Assembly: GCA_900551745.1 (NCBI GenBank)
Contig: URXA01000001.1
Span: forward strand, 1-64,000
Length of the DNA stretch: 64,000 nucleotides
Source: an uncultured Phascolarctobacterium sp.
GTDB lineage: Bacteria > Bacillota > Negativicutes > Acidaminococcales > Acidaminococcaceae
Direction of reading: 5' to 3'
Shown: one piece after another, positions 23,902 through 33,160 of the stretch
Layout: every line of letters starts with the position of its first letter
How positions within the stretch are numbered: position 1 is the stretch's first letter
Notes under the pieces: generated by a model
Told to the model about the DNA's origin: nothing
Database searches by the model: none
The model's input: only the letters and a program-made list of their open reading frames with translations
Made by a program: the position numbers and the translations under genes

Positions 23902-25026
23902 ATGATTAATGAAACACGTATTTTAAATGAATTTATAGAACTGGTCAGTGTGCCCTGTCCGAGTAAGGACGAAAAGGCTGAAGCTGATCTGCTGGTGCAG
24001 AAGCTGCAGGCAATGGGACTGGAAGTAAAGGTGGACGATGCCGGCAGGAAGATCGGCGGGACAACAGGTAATGTGTGGGCTTTTTTACCGGGCAATGTGG
24101 TGGGGGCAGCCAGACTGTTTTTTGAAGCACATATGGATTCAGTGCCGCCGACAACGGGAACGAAGGTCGTGCGCAGGGACGGCGTCCTTTATTCTGACGG
24201 AACCACTACTTTGGGCGGTGATGATAAAGTAGGTATAGCGGCTGCACTGGAAGCAGTGCGGACGGTGCAGGAACAGAATATCCCGCATGGCGATATCCAG
24301 CTGTGTTTTACGATTGCCGAAGAGATCGGTTGTCTGGGAGTGGTCAATCTTGATCCGAAGGATATCAGGGCTGATCTCGGTTATTGTCTGGATATCGGCG
24401 GTGCGCCCGGTATCGTTACGAATTCTGCGCCGCGGCTGTTCGATATTTATTTTACAGTCAAAGGTAAGTCGGCTCATGCAGGAATCGAGCCTGAAAAAGG
24501 TATCAATGCCATTATGCTGGCGGCCAAAGCTTTGACGGCGCTGCCTGCTTACGGACGTCTTGACGAAGAAACTACATTAAATATAGGGCAGATCGAAGGC
24601 GGTGCTGCAACCAACATCGTTGCGGAGCAGGCTAAATTCGTGATCGATATGCGCTGTATGGACCCTGACAAGCTGGAGCGGCTGAAGGATGAAACGATCA
24701 GGATCATCAGAGAAGTGGTCGAAGCAGGCGGCGGTATTTTAGAGGTCGATCCGGTGGAAGGCAGCCCTGCGGTACATGTAGAGGAAGACCATGCTGCGGT
24801 ATTGCTGGCTAAGCAGGCAGCCGATAATCTGCAGCTGCCTTTTGAACTGACGAAAACAGGTGGCTGCAGTGACGGAAATTTCCTCTGCGGCTACGGCTTG
24901 CCCTGTGTACTTCTGGCTACAGGGATGGACAGGGTACATACTACAGAAGAGTGCCTGCGCGAGTGTGATCTGTATGACTGCGCCCGCTGGGTAACGGAGA
25001 TCATCCGAATTACCGGACAAAAATGA
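23902..25026 (+). CDS. M20 family peptidase, PepT-like tripeptidase
   Basis: 374 residues. Zinc and catalytic motifs: EAHMDSVPP, bridging Asp in TTTLGGDDKVGIA, AEEIGCLG, MRCMDPD and C-terminal GMDRVHTTEE. The dimerisation domain lies between about residues 185 and 290 (VKGKSAHAGIEPEKGINAI). It resembles the PepT2-like aminotripeptidases of Firmicutes and probably trims peptides in the cytosol. RBS GAGG. Confidence 0.9.
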   Translation: MINETRILNEFIELVSVPCPSKDEKAEADLLVQKLQAMGLEVKVDDAGRKIGGTTGNVWAFLPGNVVGAARLFFEAHMDSVPPTTGTKVVRRDGVLYSDGTTTLGGDDKVGIAAALEAVRTVQEQNIPHGDIQLCFTIAEEIGCLGVVNLDPKDIRADLGYCLDIGGAPGIVTNSAPRLFDIYFTVKGKSAHAGIEPEKGINAIMLAAKALTALPAYGRLDEETTLNIGQIEGGAATNIVAEQAKFVIDMRCMDPDKLERLKDETIRIIREVVEAGGGILEVDPVEGSPAVHVEEDHAAVLLAKQAADNLQLPFELTKTGGCSDGNFLCGYGLPCVLLATGMDRVHTTEECLRECDLYDCARWVTEIIRITGQK

Positions 25027-25096
25027 TCGGATTGACTGCTGCTGTGCTGATTAAAAAACAGAAAATTACAATAAAAAGAAAAAACGTAAAAGAATA

Positions 25097-25125
25097 TTGA
25101 CTTTCTGTAAAACTACATCTATAAT
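25097..25125 (+). promoter_or_regulatory. Promoter of intergenic small RNA
   Basis: TTGACT (25097-25102), 17-base spacer, TATAAT (25120-25125). One mismatch from consensus in total. Confidence 0.8.
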
Positions 25126-25130
25126 TGAGA

Positions 25131-25203
25131 GTGCCGAAAGTTTTGGGTGTCCTCCTGAAATACTTGGCGTGGAGCCGTAAGTTTTTGCTTACGGCTTTTT
25201 TAT
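25131..25203 (+). ncRNA. Candidate small RNA with exposed UCCUCC
   Basis: About 73 nt from the predicted start to the terminator (AGCCGTAAG/CTTACGGCT, 25173-25181 and 25188-25196, then a T run). An upstream stem (GTGCC...AAGT pairing with ACTT-GGCGT, allowing G-U pairs and a bulge) presents TCCTCC (25150-25155) in its loop. UCCUCC complements Shine-Dalgarno GGAGGA, as in several Firmicutes trans-acting regulators. alaS has its own promoter downstream, so this is not simply its leader. No Rfam family recognised and no T-box motif present. Confidence 0.65.
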
Positions 25204-25253
25204 ATTAAGAAAAGTTTAGTGTCAGGAAAATAGTGTATACTTTGCCAGTTTAA

Positions 25254-25282
25254 TTGACTTTAGCCGTTAATTTTTATATAAT
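25254..25282 (+). promoter_or_regulatory. alaS promoter
   Basis: TTGACT (25254-25259), 17-base spacer, TATAAT (25277-25282), 44 bases before ATG. Confidence 0.8.
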
Positions 25283-25326
25283 TTTTTATTATGATGTTTC
25301 GACTTTAAAGGAGCGATAAAACGATT

Positions 25327-27951
25327 ATGAAGTACATGACTGGTAATGAAATTCGTGAGAAATTTTTAAAATTCTTCGAAGATAGAGGACATTTGATCCT
25401 GCCCAGCGCGTCACTCATTCCTCAGGATGACCCGACGCTGCTTTTGATTGGCGCCGGTATGGCTCCTTTCAAACCTTTTTTTACAGGTAAAATGAAACCG
25501 CCTTCTCCTCGTATTGCGACCTGCCAAAAATGCGTGCGTACAGGCGATATTGAGAATGTCGGCCGTACTGCCCGCCACCATACTTATTTTGAGATGCTTG
25601 GTAATTTCTCTTTCGGCGATTATTTCAAAAAAGAGATCATTCCCTGGAGCTGGGAATTTGTTACCAAAGAGTTGGGGATTCCTGCTGATAAGCTGTGGAT
25701 CACTATCCATACCGAAGATGATGAGGCTTTTGATATCTGGCATAATGTTGTTGGATTGCCTGAAGAACGCATCGTACGGTTGGAGGAGAACTTCTGGGAG
25801 ATCGGCAGCGGTCCCTGCGGTCCCTGTTCCGAGATCCATGTCGATCTGGGTGAAGAACGCGGTTGCGGCAAACCGACTTGTGCGGTAGGCTGCGATTGTG
25901 ACCGTTTCCTGGAAATCTGGAATCTGGTCTTCACTCAATATAATCAAAATGAAGACGGTACTTATACGCCTCTGGCTAACAAAAATATTGATACCGGTGC
26001 CGGCCTCGAACGTTTGGCTTCCGTGCTGCAGGGCAAACCGTCTAATTTTGAAACGGATCTGATTTTCCCGATCATTGAATATGCATCTGAGGTAGCGGCT
26101 GTAGAATATGGCAAAGAAAGAAAAACCGATATTTCTTTGAAGGTAATTGCCGACCATGCCCGCAGTATGACTTTTATGATCGCCGACGGTATCCTGCCTT
26201 CCAATGAAGGCCGCGGTTATGTTTTACGCCGCATTCTGCGCCGTGCCGTACGTCACGGACGGTTGATCGGCATCGATAAAATGTTTTTGGCCGGCGCTGT
26301 TGACGTGGTTATTGAAATGTACGGTCATGTTTATCCAAACCTGGTCGAAAAACGCGAATATATCCAAAAGGTCATCGAAATGGAAGAAACAAGCTTCCTG
26401 CGTACTCTGCGCCAGGGCAGTGAACTGCTGAGCGACGAGATAGCTAAATTAGAGGCTGCAGGCGCTGCAGTGCTGGACGGAGCTACAGCTTTCAAACTGA
26501 ACGATACTTTTGGCTTTCCGTGGGAACTGACTGCTGAAATATTGGAAGAAAACGGAATGACGATGGATAAAGCCGGTTTTGACGCCGCGCTGGAGGTTCA
26601 GCGTAAAATGGCGCGTGAAGCCCGTGATGATAAGGCAGGCCGTCCGGTTATTTATAATACCCGTGGCATTGATATTGCTTCTTTAAAGGTTGATGAAGCT
26701 GCTGGTACAGGTAAAATCGTTATGCTGTACCCTGCGCATGATGCACAGCCGATCGAAAATGCAGAAGACGGTAAAGACGTTGCTGTTATTCTTGACGTTA
26801 CTGCCTTTCATGCTGAAGGCGGCGGACAGTTAGGTGATTTGGGGCGTATCACTGCTCCTACCGGTGTGATTGAAGTTGAAAATACCAAAAAGCTGCCGGA
26901 CGGCGCTACGATCCAGATCGGACGTGTAGTTGAAGGCACGGTCAATGTGGGCGATGAGGTAACTTACGAAGTGAACAGCTGCCGCAAAAGCGATATTGCC
27001 CGTAACCATACGGCAACGCATTTGCTGCATGCAGCTTTGAAATCTGTTTTAGGCGGTCATGTCAATCAGGCAGGCAGTTATGTAGGTCCGGACCGTCTGC
27101 GTTTCGACTTTTCGCATTTCTCGCCGGTAACGGAAGAAGAACTGAGCCGCGTCGAAGCTATTGTTAATGAAGAGATTTTGGCAGCCAAGGGTGTGACTAT
27201 TGAAGAACTGCCGATTGAAGAAGCAAAAAAACGTGGTGCGATGGCGCTGTTTGGCGAAAAATATGGCGATATCGTGCGTGTCGTCACTGTACCGGGTTTC
27301 TCGATGGAATTCTGCGGCGGCGTTCATGTGACCAATACCGCGCAGATCGGTATGTTTAAAATAATTTCCGAGTCCAGCACCGGTGCCGGCGTTCGCCGTA
27401 TCGAAGCTGTGACAGGACATGGCGCTGTGGCCCATGTCAACGAAATGGAAGCTATGGTAAAAGGCCTGGCTGCAAGCTTGAAATGCCGTGTAACTGATGT
27501 TCCTGTACGTCTGACAGCTCTGCAGGGCGAACTGAAAGCTGTTGAACAAAAAGCTGCCGAGCTGGCTGATAAGATCGCTAAAGCTCAGGTCAGCGACGTT
27601 GACAGTCAGATACGCGACATCAAAGGTGTCAAAGCTTTAGTACAGCAGGTCAGTGTCGATGATATCGAAGCGATGCGTAATCTGGGCGACCAGATGCGTG
27701 ATAAGGTCGGCGGCGTCGTTGTGCTGGCTTCAGTATTTGCCGACGGCAAGATCAGCATTCTGACTATGGCTACGAAAGAGGCTGTTGCTAAAGGCATCCA
27801 TGCCGGCAACATCGTCAAAGAGGTTGCCAGGATCTGCGGCGGCGGCGGCGGCGGACGTCCCGATATGGCGCAGGCAGGCGGTAAAGACGCTTCTAAATTG
27901 GGTGAAGCATTGGAAGCAGCCTGGAGCGTTATCGAAACACAGGTAAAATAA
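25327..27951 (+). CDS. alaS: Alanyl-tRNA synthetase
   Basis: 874 residues, normal full length. The N-terminal class II core begins MTGNEIREKFLKFFEDRGH. The editing domain has zinc-type HTATHLLHAAL and CGGVHV, and the C-terminal glycine-rich tail ends GGGGGRPDMAQAGG. It charges tRNA-Ala and hydrolyses mischarged Ser/Gly. AAAGGAG is 13 bases upstream, slightly long. Head of the conserved Firmicutes run alaS-ireB-ruvX. Confidence 0.98.
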   Translation: MKYMTGNEIREKFLKFFEDRGHLILPSASLIPQDDPTLLLIGAGMAPFKPFFTGKMKPPSPRIATCQKCVRTGDIENVGRTARHHTYFEMLGNFSFGDYFKKEIIPWSWEFVTKELGIPADKLWITIHTEDDEAFDIWHNVVGLPEERIVRLEENFWEIGSGPCGPCSEIHVDLGEERGCGKPTCAVGCDCDRFLEIWNLVFTQYNQNEDGTYTPLANKNIDTGAGLERLASVLQGKPSNFETDLIFPIIEYASEVAAVEYGKERKTDISLKVIADHARSMTFMIADGILPSNEGRGYVLRRILRRAVRHGRLIGIDKMFLAGAVDVVIEMYGHVYPNLVEKREYIQKVIEMEETSFLRTLRQGSELLSDEIAKLEAAGAAVLDGATAFKLNDTFGFPWELTAEILEENGMTMDKAGFDAALEVQRKMAREARDDKAGRPVIYNTRGIDIASLKVDEAAGTGKIVMLYPAHDAQPIENAEDGKDVAVILDVTAFHAEGGGQLGDLGRITAPTGVIEVENTKKLPDGATIQIGRVVEGTVNVGDEVTYEVNSCRKSDIARNHTATHLLHAALKSVLGGHVNQAGSYVGPDRLRFDFSHFSPVTEEELSRVEAIVNEEILAAKGVTIEELPIEEAKKRGAMALFGEKYGDIVRVVTVPGFSMEFCGGVHVTNTAQIGMFKIISESSTGAGVRRIEAVTGHGAVAHVNEMEAMVKGLAASLKCRVTDVPVRLTALQGELKAVEQKAAELADKIAKAQVSDVDSQIRDIKGVKALVQQVSVDDIEAMRNLGDQMRDKVGGVVVLASVFADGKISILTMATKEAVAKGIHAGNIVKEVARICGGGGGGRPDMAQAGGKDASKLGEALEAAWSVIETQVK

Positions 27952-27971
27952 TAACTTTTGTAAAAAAATTT

Positions 27972-28002
27972 AAAGGCCGAGAGTATTCTCGGCCTTTATT
28001 TA
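27972..28002 (+). terminator. alaS terminator
   Basis: 11-bp stem AAAGGCCGAGA/TCTCGGCCTTT with a GTAT loop (27972-27997), then a T-rich tail. Confidence 0.92.
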
Positions 28003-28115
28003 TACAAGTTCACAGTTATTTTATATTTTTTTGTCTCAAGGTATGCTACAATAGTAATGTATCTATATCAAACGGTTGTTCAACAAGGGAATTTTGTATT
28101 AAGGAGGGATCAACG

Positions 28116-28376
28116 ATGACTCAGGTATCACAGGAAACAATGATGTTTAAACGCAACAATGAAAATAAAGACGTCTCGCAAACAATCAGCGAGGTCTGCA
28201 AAGCGCTGGAAGAAAAAGGCTATAATCCTATTGACCAGCTCGTAGGTTATCTGCTCAGCGGCGATCCTACATATATTACCAGTCATGATGACGCACGTAC
28301 GAAGCTGCGCCGTTTTGAACGTTATGAGCTTATTGAAGAACTGGTAGTAAAATATTTGGAAAAAAACACAAAATAA
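28116..28376 (+). CDS. ireB: IreB/YrzL family regulatory protein (UPF0297)
   Basis: 86 residues with the family core VSQTISEVCKALEEKGYNPIDQLVGYLLSGDPTYITSH. In enterococci IreB is a phosphorylation target of the IreK Ser/Thr kinase that controls cell-envelope stress resistance. AAGGAGG upstream. ruvX follows 19 bases later. Confidence 0.95.
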   Translation: MTQVSQETMMFKRNNENKDVSQTISEVCKALEEKGYNPIDQLVGYLLSGDPTYITSHDDARTKLRRFERYELIEELVVKYLEKNTK

Positions 28377-28395
28377 AATGGGGAGAGCTGCTTAC

Positions 28396-28824
28396 ATGAG
28401 AAGTATGTCTCTGGATGTCGGCACGCGGACTATCGGCGTGGCCGCCAGTGATCTGATGGGGATGATCGCCAACGGGGTGGAAACAATCCGTCGTACCAGT
28501 GAAGAACGTGATCTGCAGCGTATCGGCGAGCTTATCGCTGAATATGAAGTTGATACGATGGTGGTAGGTTATCCTAAGAATATGAACGGCAGTGTGGGCG
28601 AACGTGCACAGAGCTGCGAGGATTTTGCCGGAGTGATCGGTGAAAGGTTCCCGCAGCTTAAAATCGTCTTATGGGACGAGCGTCTTTCGACAGTTGCCGC
28701 TGAAAAAGTTTTGATAGATGCCGACCTGCGCCGCAGCAAACGCAAAAAAGTTATCGACATGATGGCGGCTGTGGTGATTCTGCAAAATTATCTGGATAGT
28801 CCACAAAGTAAAAGGACGGAATGA
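28396..28824 (+). CDS. ruvX: RuvX/YqgF RNase H-fold nuclease
   Basis: 142 residues. The RNase H-like motif SLDVGTRTIGVAASD is at the N-terminus, followed by VVGYPKNMNGSVG and LWDERLSTVAAE. YqgF processes pre-16S rRNA, and a Holliday junction role is debated. ATG 28378 has no RBS, while 28396 has GGGGAG at 10 bases and gives the family-typical start, so 28396 is chosen. Confidence 0.95.
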   Translation: MRSMSLDVGTRTIGVAASDLMGMIANGVETIRRTSEERDLQRIGELIAEYEVDTMVVGYPKNMNGSVGERAQSCEDFAGVIGERFPQLKIVLWDERLSTVAAEKVLIDADLRRSKRKKVIDMMAAVVILQNYLDSPQSKRTE

Positions 28825-28828
28825 AAGT

Positions 28829-30421
28829 ATGGCGAAAAAAATATTTATCGGCTTTGTTGCGCTGGTTCTGGTTGCTTTCGTGCTGCTGTTCCAGTTCGGA
28901 GGCCGTGCTGCCGAAGAACTCACTAAAAAGCTTCTGGCAGAGCAGACTGCGCTGCAGGGGACTTTAAAAGCCGAAGAGATCCAGGCTAACTGGTCGGGTG
29001 ATGTTATTTTCAAAAATGTCGTCTGGGTAGGGCCGGATGGCAAAACGATTGCCGAAATACCTCTGGCTACGGTATCTGTCAATTTATTTGACGCTTTGCT
29101 GAAAGGCGGTACAGGAGCTTCTGTTGGTGATGTGGTGATCGATAAGCCCAGCTTTTTTGTGGCTTATAATAAAAAAGACGGCTTGAATATTGTCAATTAT
29201 ATCAATTTTCAGGTTGAAGAAGAGCAGAAGAACAACGAGCTGCTGACTGTAAAAAAGGCGGCTGCAGCAACACAGTTCCGCGGTTTGATGGAAATCAAGG
29301 ACGCGAAGGTGAACCTGCTGCTGGAGAGTAAGCCGCTGGATTTTGATAAGGTGCAGTTCCAGGGAAATTTTAAACAATATCCCAAAATCAAATACGGTCT
29401 GCGTGTTAAAGACGGTAAAAGCGATATTATCGCCGATATCCAAAATGATTCAGGCACGACGGCAGTTGTGGCAGAGGTAAAGAAAATGCCGCTGCAGAAT
29501 ATCCTGAATGTTTTGCCGCAGGCTGCTGATGTGGTGATCACTGAAGGCAATCTGCCTGACGTGAAGATCAGGGCTGATAAAGCTGATGATAAATGGACTT
29601 TGAATATCGACGGTACGATCGACGGTTTGAAAGGTTCTCTGATCAATTATCCTGTAACGAAAGGCAGCGGCAAGTTTTCGGCTGATACCGAGGCTTTGAA
29701 GTTTGCCGGACTGAATCTGGAGGTAGCCGGACAGACGGTGATCATAGACGGCAATGTTTATTATGCCGAAAAGCCGGAGGCAAAACAGACATATGCTTTG
29801 ACTGTCAGCGCGCCAAGCTTTGTGATAGAAGCTTTGAGCCCGGGACTGGGCTTGAAGGACGCTGTTACTGCTTTGGGCAAGGTCAAAGGCACTATCGACA
29901 AACCTGAGGCTGAAGGTACCTTTGGACTTGATAAGCTGGCTTACGATCCGCTTTATATTACCGCGCTCAGCGGCAAGTTTCTGTATAAAGACGGAAAGCT
30001 TAATATCGGTGACGCTATCGGTAATGTTTATGCCGGTCAGGTCAATGTCAATGGTCAGATTGATACTAAAACCAAAGATTTTAAACTGGAAGTGCAGGGT
30101 ATAGACCTCGACAGCTCCGTAGTTACGGAAACGCAGGTCGACGGTCCGCTGTCATTTAAAATGCTGGCGATAGGAACTGCTGATGCAGGCAGTGCTACAG
30201 GTGCGGGCAGCTTCCGCATCGAGGAAGGCAAGTATATGATGCTGCCGTTTCGTTCCATCAAAGGTTCGATCACCAGACAGCAGGGAAAATTTGCTTTTTC
30301 TAATATCAAGATCGCTACCGCTGTCGGCAGCTTTGATACTAATATCATAGTCAAAGATAACGGTAAGCTGGGATTTGATCTGGATAAAGGTTTTTTAGCT
30401 GCGCAGCTTGGTGAAAAATGA
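28829..30421 (+). CDS. AsmA/TamB-like envelope protein, 530 aa
   Basis: N-terminal signal anchor (IFIGFVALVLVAFVLLFQFG) followed by a long periplasmic beta-rich region with repeated short strands, as in AsmA/YhdP/TamB relatives (KPSFFVAYN..., VKGTIDKPEAEGTFGLDKLAY..., FRIEEGKYMMLPFRSIKGSI). Such proteins form hydrophobic grooves bridging inner and outer membranes for lipid transport. Starts 4 bases after ruvX, so it is in the same transcript. It interrupts the ruvX-DUF1292 order of single-membrane relatives, fitting a diderm envelope. Confidence 0.75.
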   Translation: MAKKIFIGFVALVLVAFVLLFQFGGRAAEELTKKLLAEQTALQGTLKAEEIQANWSGDVIFKNVVWVGPDGKTIAEIPLATVSVNLFDALLKGGTGASVGDVVIDKPSFFVAYNKKDGLNIVNYINFQVEEEQKNNELLTVKKAAAATQFRGLMEIKDAKVNLLLESKPLDFDKVQFQGNFKQYPKIKYGLRVKDGKSDIIADIQNDSGTTAVVAEVKKMPLQNILNVLPQAADVVITEGNLPDVKIRADKADDKWTLNIDGTIDGLKGSLINYPVTKGSGKFSADTEALKFAGLNLEVAGQTVIIDGNVYYAEKPEAKQTYALTVSAPSFVIEALSPGLGLKDAVTALGKVKGTIDKPEAEGTFGLDKLAYDPLYITALSGKFLYKDGKLNIGDAIGNVYAGQVNVNGQIDTKTKDFKLEVQGIDLDSSVVTETQVDGPLSFKMLAIGTADAGSATGAGSFRIEEGKYMMLPFRSIKGSITRQQGKFAFSNIKIATAVGSFDTNIIVKDNGKLGFDLDKGFLAAQLGEK

Positions 30422-30425
30422 TAAA

Positions 30426-30453
30426 TTGACAGCATTACTGTAAATGATATAAA
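30426..30453 (+). promoter_or_regulatory. DUF1292 gene promoter
   Basis: Consensus TTGACA (30426-30431), 16-base spacer, TATAAA (30448-30453), 30 bases before ATG. Confidence 0.75.
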
Positions 30454-30483
30454 ATGTATATAATTTAGAAACGAGGTGTCGTA

Positions 30484-30831
30484 ATGGACCAAACAGAAAA
30501 TAAAGAAAATATGGAAGCTATGGAAGAAGAACAAATCGTCGTTATCACTGACGATGAAGGCAACGAATTGTATTTCCGCGAAGAAATGGTAGTGCCTGTA
30601 GGCAAGAAAAACTTCGCTATTTTAGCGCAGATCGATTTAGAAGACTGCGAATGTGAAGATGAAGACTGTCACTGCCACGAACATGAGGAAGACGAAGAAG
30701 AAAATGTGATCATCGCCCGCATTGAGTTTGATGAAAACGGCGAAGAGGTTTATTTAGCTCCTACAGACGAAGAGTTTGATGAAGTAAAAGCTGCTTACGA
30801 AAAACTTATGGAAGACTGGGACGAAGAATAA
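30484..30831 (+). CDS. DUF1292 (YrzB-like) acidic protein
   Basis: 115 residues, very acidic. Family pattern IVVITDDEGNELYF...KKNFAILAQID...EENVIIARIEFDENGEEVYLAPTDEEFDEV. A Cys/His cluster (CECEDEDCHCHEHEEDEEE) in the middle could bind metal. Function unknown, but the neighbourhood (ireB, ruvX, mltG) is conserved across Firmicutes. Confidence 0.93.
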   Translation: MDQTENKENMEAMEEEQIVVITDDEGNELYFREEMVVPVGKKNFAILAQIDLEDCECEDEDCHCHEHEEDEEENVIIARIEFDENGEEVYLAPTDEEFDEVKAAYEKLMEDWDEE

Positions 30832-30839
30832 CAACTGTT

Positions 30840-30869
30840 AGTGCCGGACATACTGTCCGGCACTTTTTG
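30840..30869 (+). terminator. Terminator
   Basis: Perfect 11-bp stem AGTGCCGGACA/TGTCCGGCACT with a TAC loop and T run. Confidence 0.93.
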
Positions 30870-30904
30870 AGCTTTATTATCTCTGGTGTGAAGGGAATGG
30901 AAAA

Positions 30905-31915
30905 ATGAGGAAGGTACTGCCCTTTATTTTAGGCATCTTTCTGGTAGTTGTAGTAGGTGCTTACTGGGTATTGAACTACACTGGCAGCAATAAAGATCTG
31001 GCTACTGGAAGCCCGTATCTGATTACGGTTGAGCCGGGAATGACTACTGCGGATATTGCCAATCTGCTGCATAAGCAGAAATTGGTAAAAACTCCGGAAG
31101 CGTTTCGGTTAGAAGCAAAATTCCGTGGGTTGGAACGCGATCTGCAGGCCGGGCGTTATGAAATAACAGCCGGGATGTCTAACAGTGAGATCGTTGAAGT
31201 TCTGTCCAAGGGACAGGTGCAGCGGGTAAGGTTTACGGTGCCGGAAGGCTTTACCGTAGTTAAAACTGCGAAGAAGATTGAGGCAGAAGGTCTTGGTTCA
31301 GCAGAAAAGTTTATCGAAGCCGCGCGTAATTATACGCCGTATCCCTATATGGAAACCAGCGATCCTAATGTTATTTATAAGTCGGAAGGGTTTATTTTTC
31401 CTTCTACCTATATGTTTGACATCGGTATGAATGAAAAAGATATGCTGGCCATGATGGTCAAGGAATTCAATACGCAGATGAATAAAGAAAATATTCCGGA
31501 AGAAGCCGAAAAACAGAAGATGTCGATCAGAGATCTTGTTAATATGGCTGCCCTGGTAGAGATGGAAGCTGTTTTTGAAGAAGAACAGCCGCGCATTGCC
31601 GGAGTTTTTCTGCGCCGCTTAGAGATTTATATGCCGATTCAGTCGGATACTACTATTCAGTATATTTTAGGGACACAAAAAGAAGAAATTACAATCGCGG
31701 ATACCAGGATACAAAACCCTTATAACACTTATCAAAATCCCGGTTTGCCGCCGGGACCGATTTCCAGTCCTGGGATGAGTGCGATCAAGGCTGTTTTAAA
31801 TCCTGAAAAAACGGAGTATTTATACTTTGTTGCCGAAAAAGACGGACATCACCGTTTTACGAAAACTTATGCCGAGCATTTGAAGGCAATCGAAGATATT
31901 CATGGACCACAATAA
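30905..31915 (+). CDS. mltG: Endolytic murein transglycosylase MltG
   Basis: 336 residues. The N-terminal transmembrane anchor (VLPFILGIFLVVVVGAYWVL) is followed by a LysM-like domain (ITVEPGMTTADIANLLHKQKLV) and the catalytic YceG domain, with the Glu motif ALVEMEAVFEEEQPRIAGVFLRRL and the C-terminal NPYNTYQNPGLPPGPI...SPG. It cleaves nascent glycan strands in the periplasm and sets their length. Followed 9 bases later by a U32 peptidase gene, as in Bacillus yrrL-yrrN/O. Confidence 0.96.
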   Translation: MRKVLPFILGIFLVVVVGAYWVLNYTGSNKDLATGSPYLITVEPGMTTADIANLLHKQKLVKTPEAFRLEAKFRGLERDLQAGRYEITAGMSNSEIVEVLSKGQVQRVRFTVPEGFTVVKTAKKIEAEGLGSAEKFIEAARNYTPYPYMETSDPNVIYKSEGFIFPSTYMFDIGMNEKDMLAMMVKEFNTQMNKENIPEEAEKQKMSIRDLVNMAALVEMEAVFEEEQPRIAGVFLRRLEIYMPIQSDTTIQYILGTQKEEITIADTRIQNPYNTYQNPGLPPGPISSPGMSAIKAVLNPEKTEYLYFVAEKDGHHRFTKTYAEHLKAIEDIHGPQ

Positions 31916-31924
31916 GGAAGTAAT

Positions 31925-33160
31925 ATGACAAGAATGAAAAACAAGCCGGAGCTTTTGGCGCCGGCAGGAAATATGGAAAAATGTAAAATAGCTTTGCGTT
32001 ATGGCGCTGATGCCGTTTATTTGGGCGGTAAGATGTTTGGGCTGCGGGCTTTTGCCAATAATTTCAGTATTGAAGAAATTGCAGAAGCGGCTGCTTACGC
32101 GCACGGACTTGGAAAAAAGGTCTATGTGACTGTTAATATTTTTGCCCATAACGAAGATTTGGCCAGGCTGCCGGACTATCTGCTGGAACTGCAGCAGGCC
32201 GGAGTTAACGCTTTGCTAATTTCTGATCTGGGTGTTTGGAATGTGGCACGTCAGACTATACCGGAAATGCCGCTGCATGTCAGTACGCAGGCTAATACAA
32301 GTAACTGGGCAGCAGTGCAGGCATGGCAGGCACTGGGAGCCGAACGTGTCGTACTGGCACGCGAGCTGTCACTGGAGGAAATCCGGGAAATCGGTGCAAA
32401 GACTGATGTTGAGCTGGAAGCCTTTGTGCATGGGGCAATGTGCATCTCATATTCCGGCCGCTGCCTGCTCAGCAGCTATCTGACTGGACGCGACGGCAAC
32501 CGTGGCGCCTGTGCGCAGGCCTGCCGCTGGGAATACAGCCTGATTGAAAAGAACCGTCCTGATGAAGGCTTTGATATTGAAGAGGATGAACGCGGTACTT
32601 ATGTAATGAATTCCAAAGACCTGTGTCTGATCGATCATATTCCTGATTTGATCGAGGCTGGTATTTGCAGCCTGAAAATCGAAGGACGTATGAAAAGCAT
32701 CCATTATGTAGCGACTGTGGTCAGCGTATACCGTAAAGCGATCGACTCTTACTGGAACGATCCCCAAAATTATCAGGTCACGGATGAATGGCGTCAGGAA
32801 CTGGAAAAAGTTTCTCACCGGCCGTATACGAAAGGGTTTGCTTTTGGCAAACCAGGCAGTGACGGACAGGTCTATACGACTTCCAGTTATGAACAGACAC
32901 ATGATTTTGTCGGGATCGTGCTTGCATATGATGCTGCCGCTAAACGCGCTTATATCGAACAGCGCAACAATGTGAAAAACGGCGAGGTATTGGAACTGCT
33001 GATGCCGGACGGGGAACTGTTCCCGCTAACTTTATCGGATATGCGTAATGCAGACGGAGAAAGTATCGACTGCGCCCCGCATGCCCAGCAAAAATTTTCT
33101 ATCGTCAGCGACAGGGAGTTGATGCCTGATTCGCTGCTGCGGAGGAAGGTAATATGTTAG
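31925..33160 (+). CDS. U32 family protein, probable tRNA uridine 5-hydroxylation factor (TrhP type)
   Basis: 411 residues. N-terminal PELLAPAGNMEKCKIALRYGADAVYLGG and the conserved cysteine region FVHGAMCISYSGRCLLSSYLTGRDGNRGACAQACRW, which binds an Fe-S cluster in related proteins. Although called peptidases, bacterial U32 proteins of this layout (TrhP, YrrN/YrrO) work with prephenate in 5-hydroxyuridine formation at tRNA position 34. The assignment rests on family and synteny. Confidence 0.9.
   Translation: MTRMKNKPELLAPAGNMEKCKIALRYGADAVYLGGKMFGLRAFANNFSIEEIAEAAAYAHGLGKKVYVTVNIFAHNEDLARLPDYLLELQQAGVNALLISDLGVWNVARQTIPEMPLHVSTQANTSNWAAVQAWQALGAERVVLARELSLEEIREIGAKTDVELEAFVHGAMCISYSGRCLLSSYLTGRDGNRGACAQACRWEYSLIEKNRPDEGFDIEEDERGTYVMNSKDLCLIDHIPDLIEAGICSLKIEGRMKSIHYVATVVSVYRKAIDSYWNDPQNYQVTDEWRQELEKVSHRPYTKGFAFGKPGSDGQVYTTSSYEQTHDFVGIVLAYDAAAKRAYIEQRNNVKNGEVLELLMPDGELFPLTLSDMRNADGESIDCAPHAQQKFSIVSDRELMPDSLLRRKVIC

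Noticed and set aside
25027..25326. T-box leader for alaS
   Set aside because: No AGGGUGGNACCGCG-like antiterminator or specifier loop; the structured segment has its own promoter and terminator and ends before the alaS promoter.
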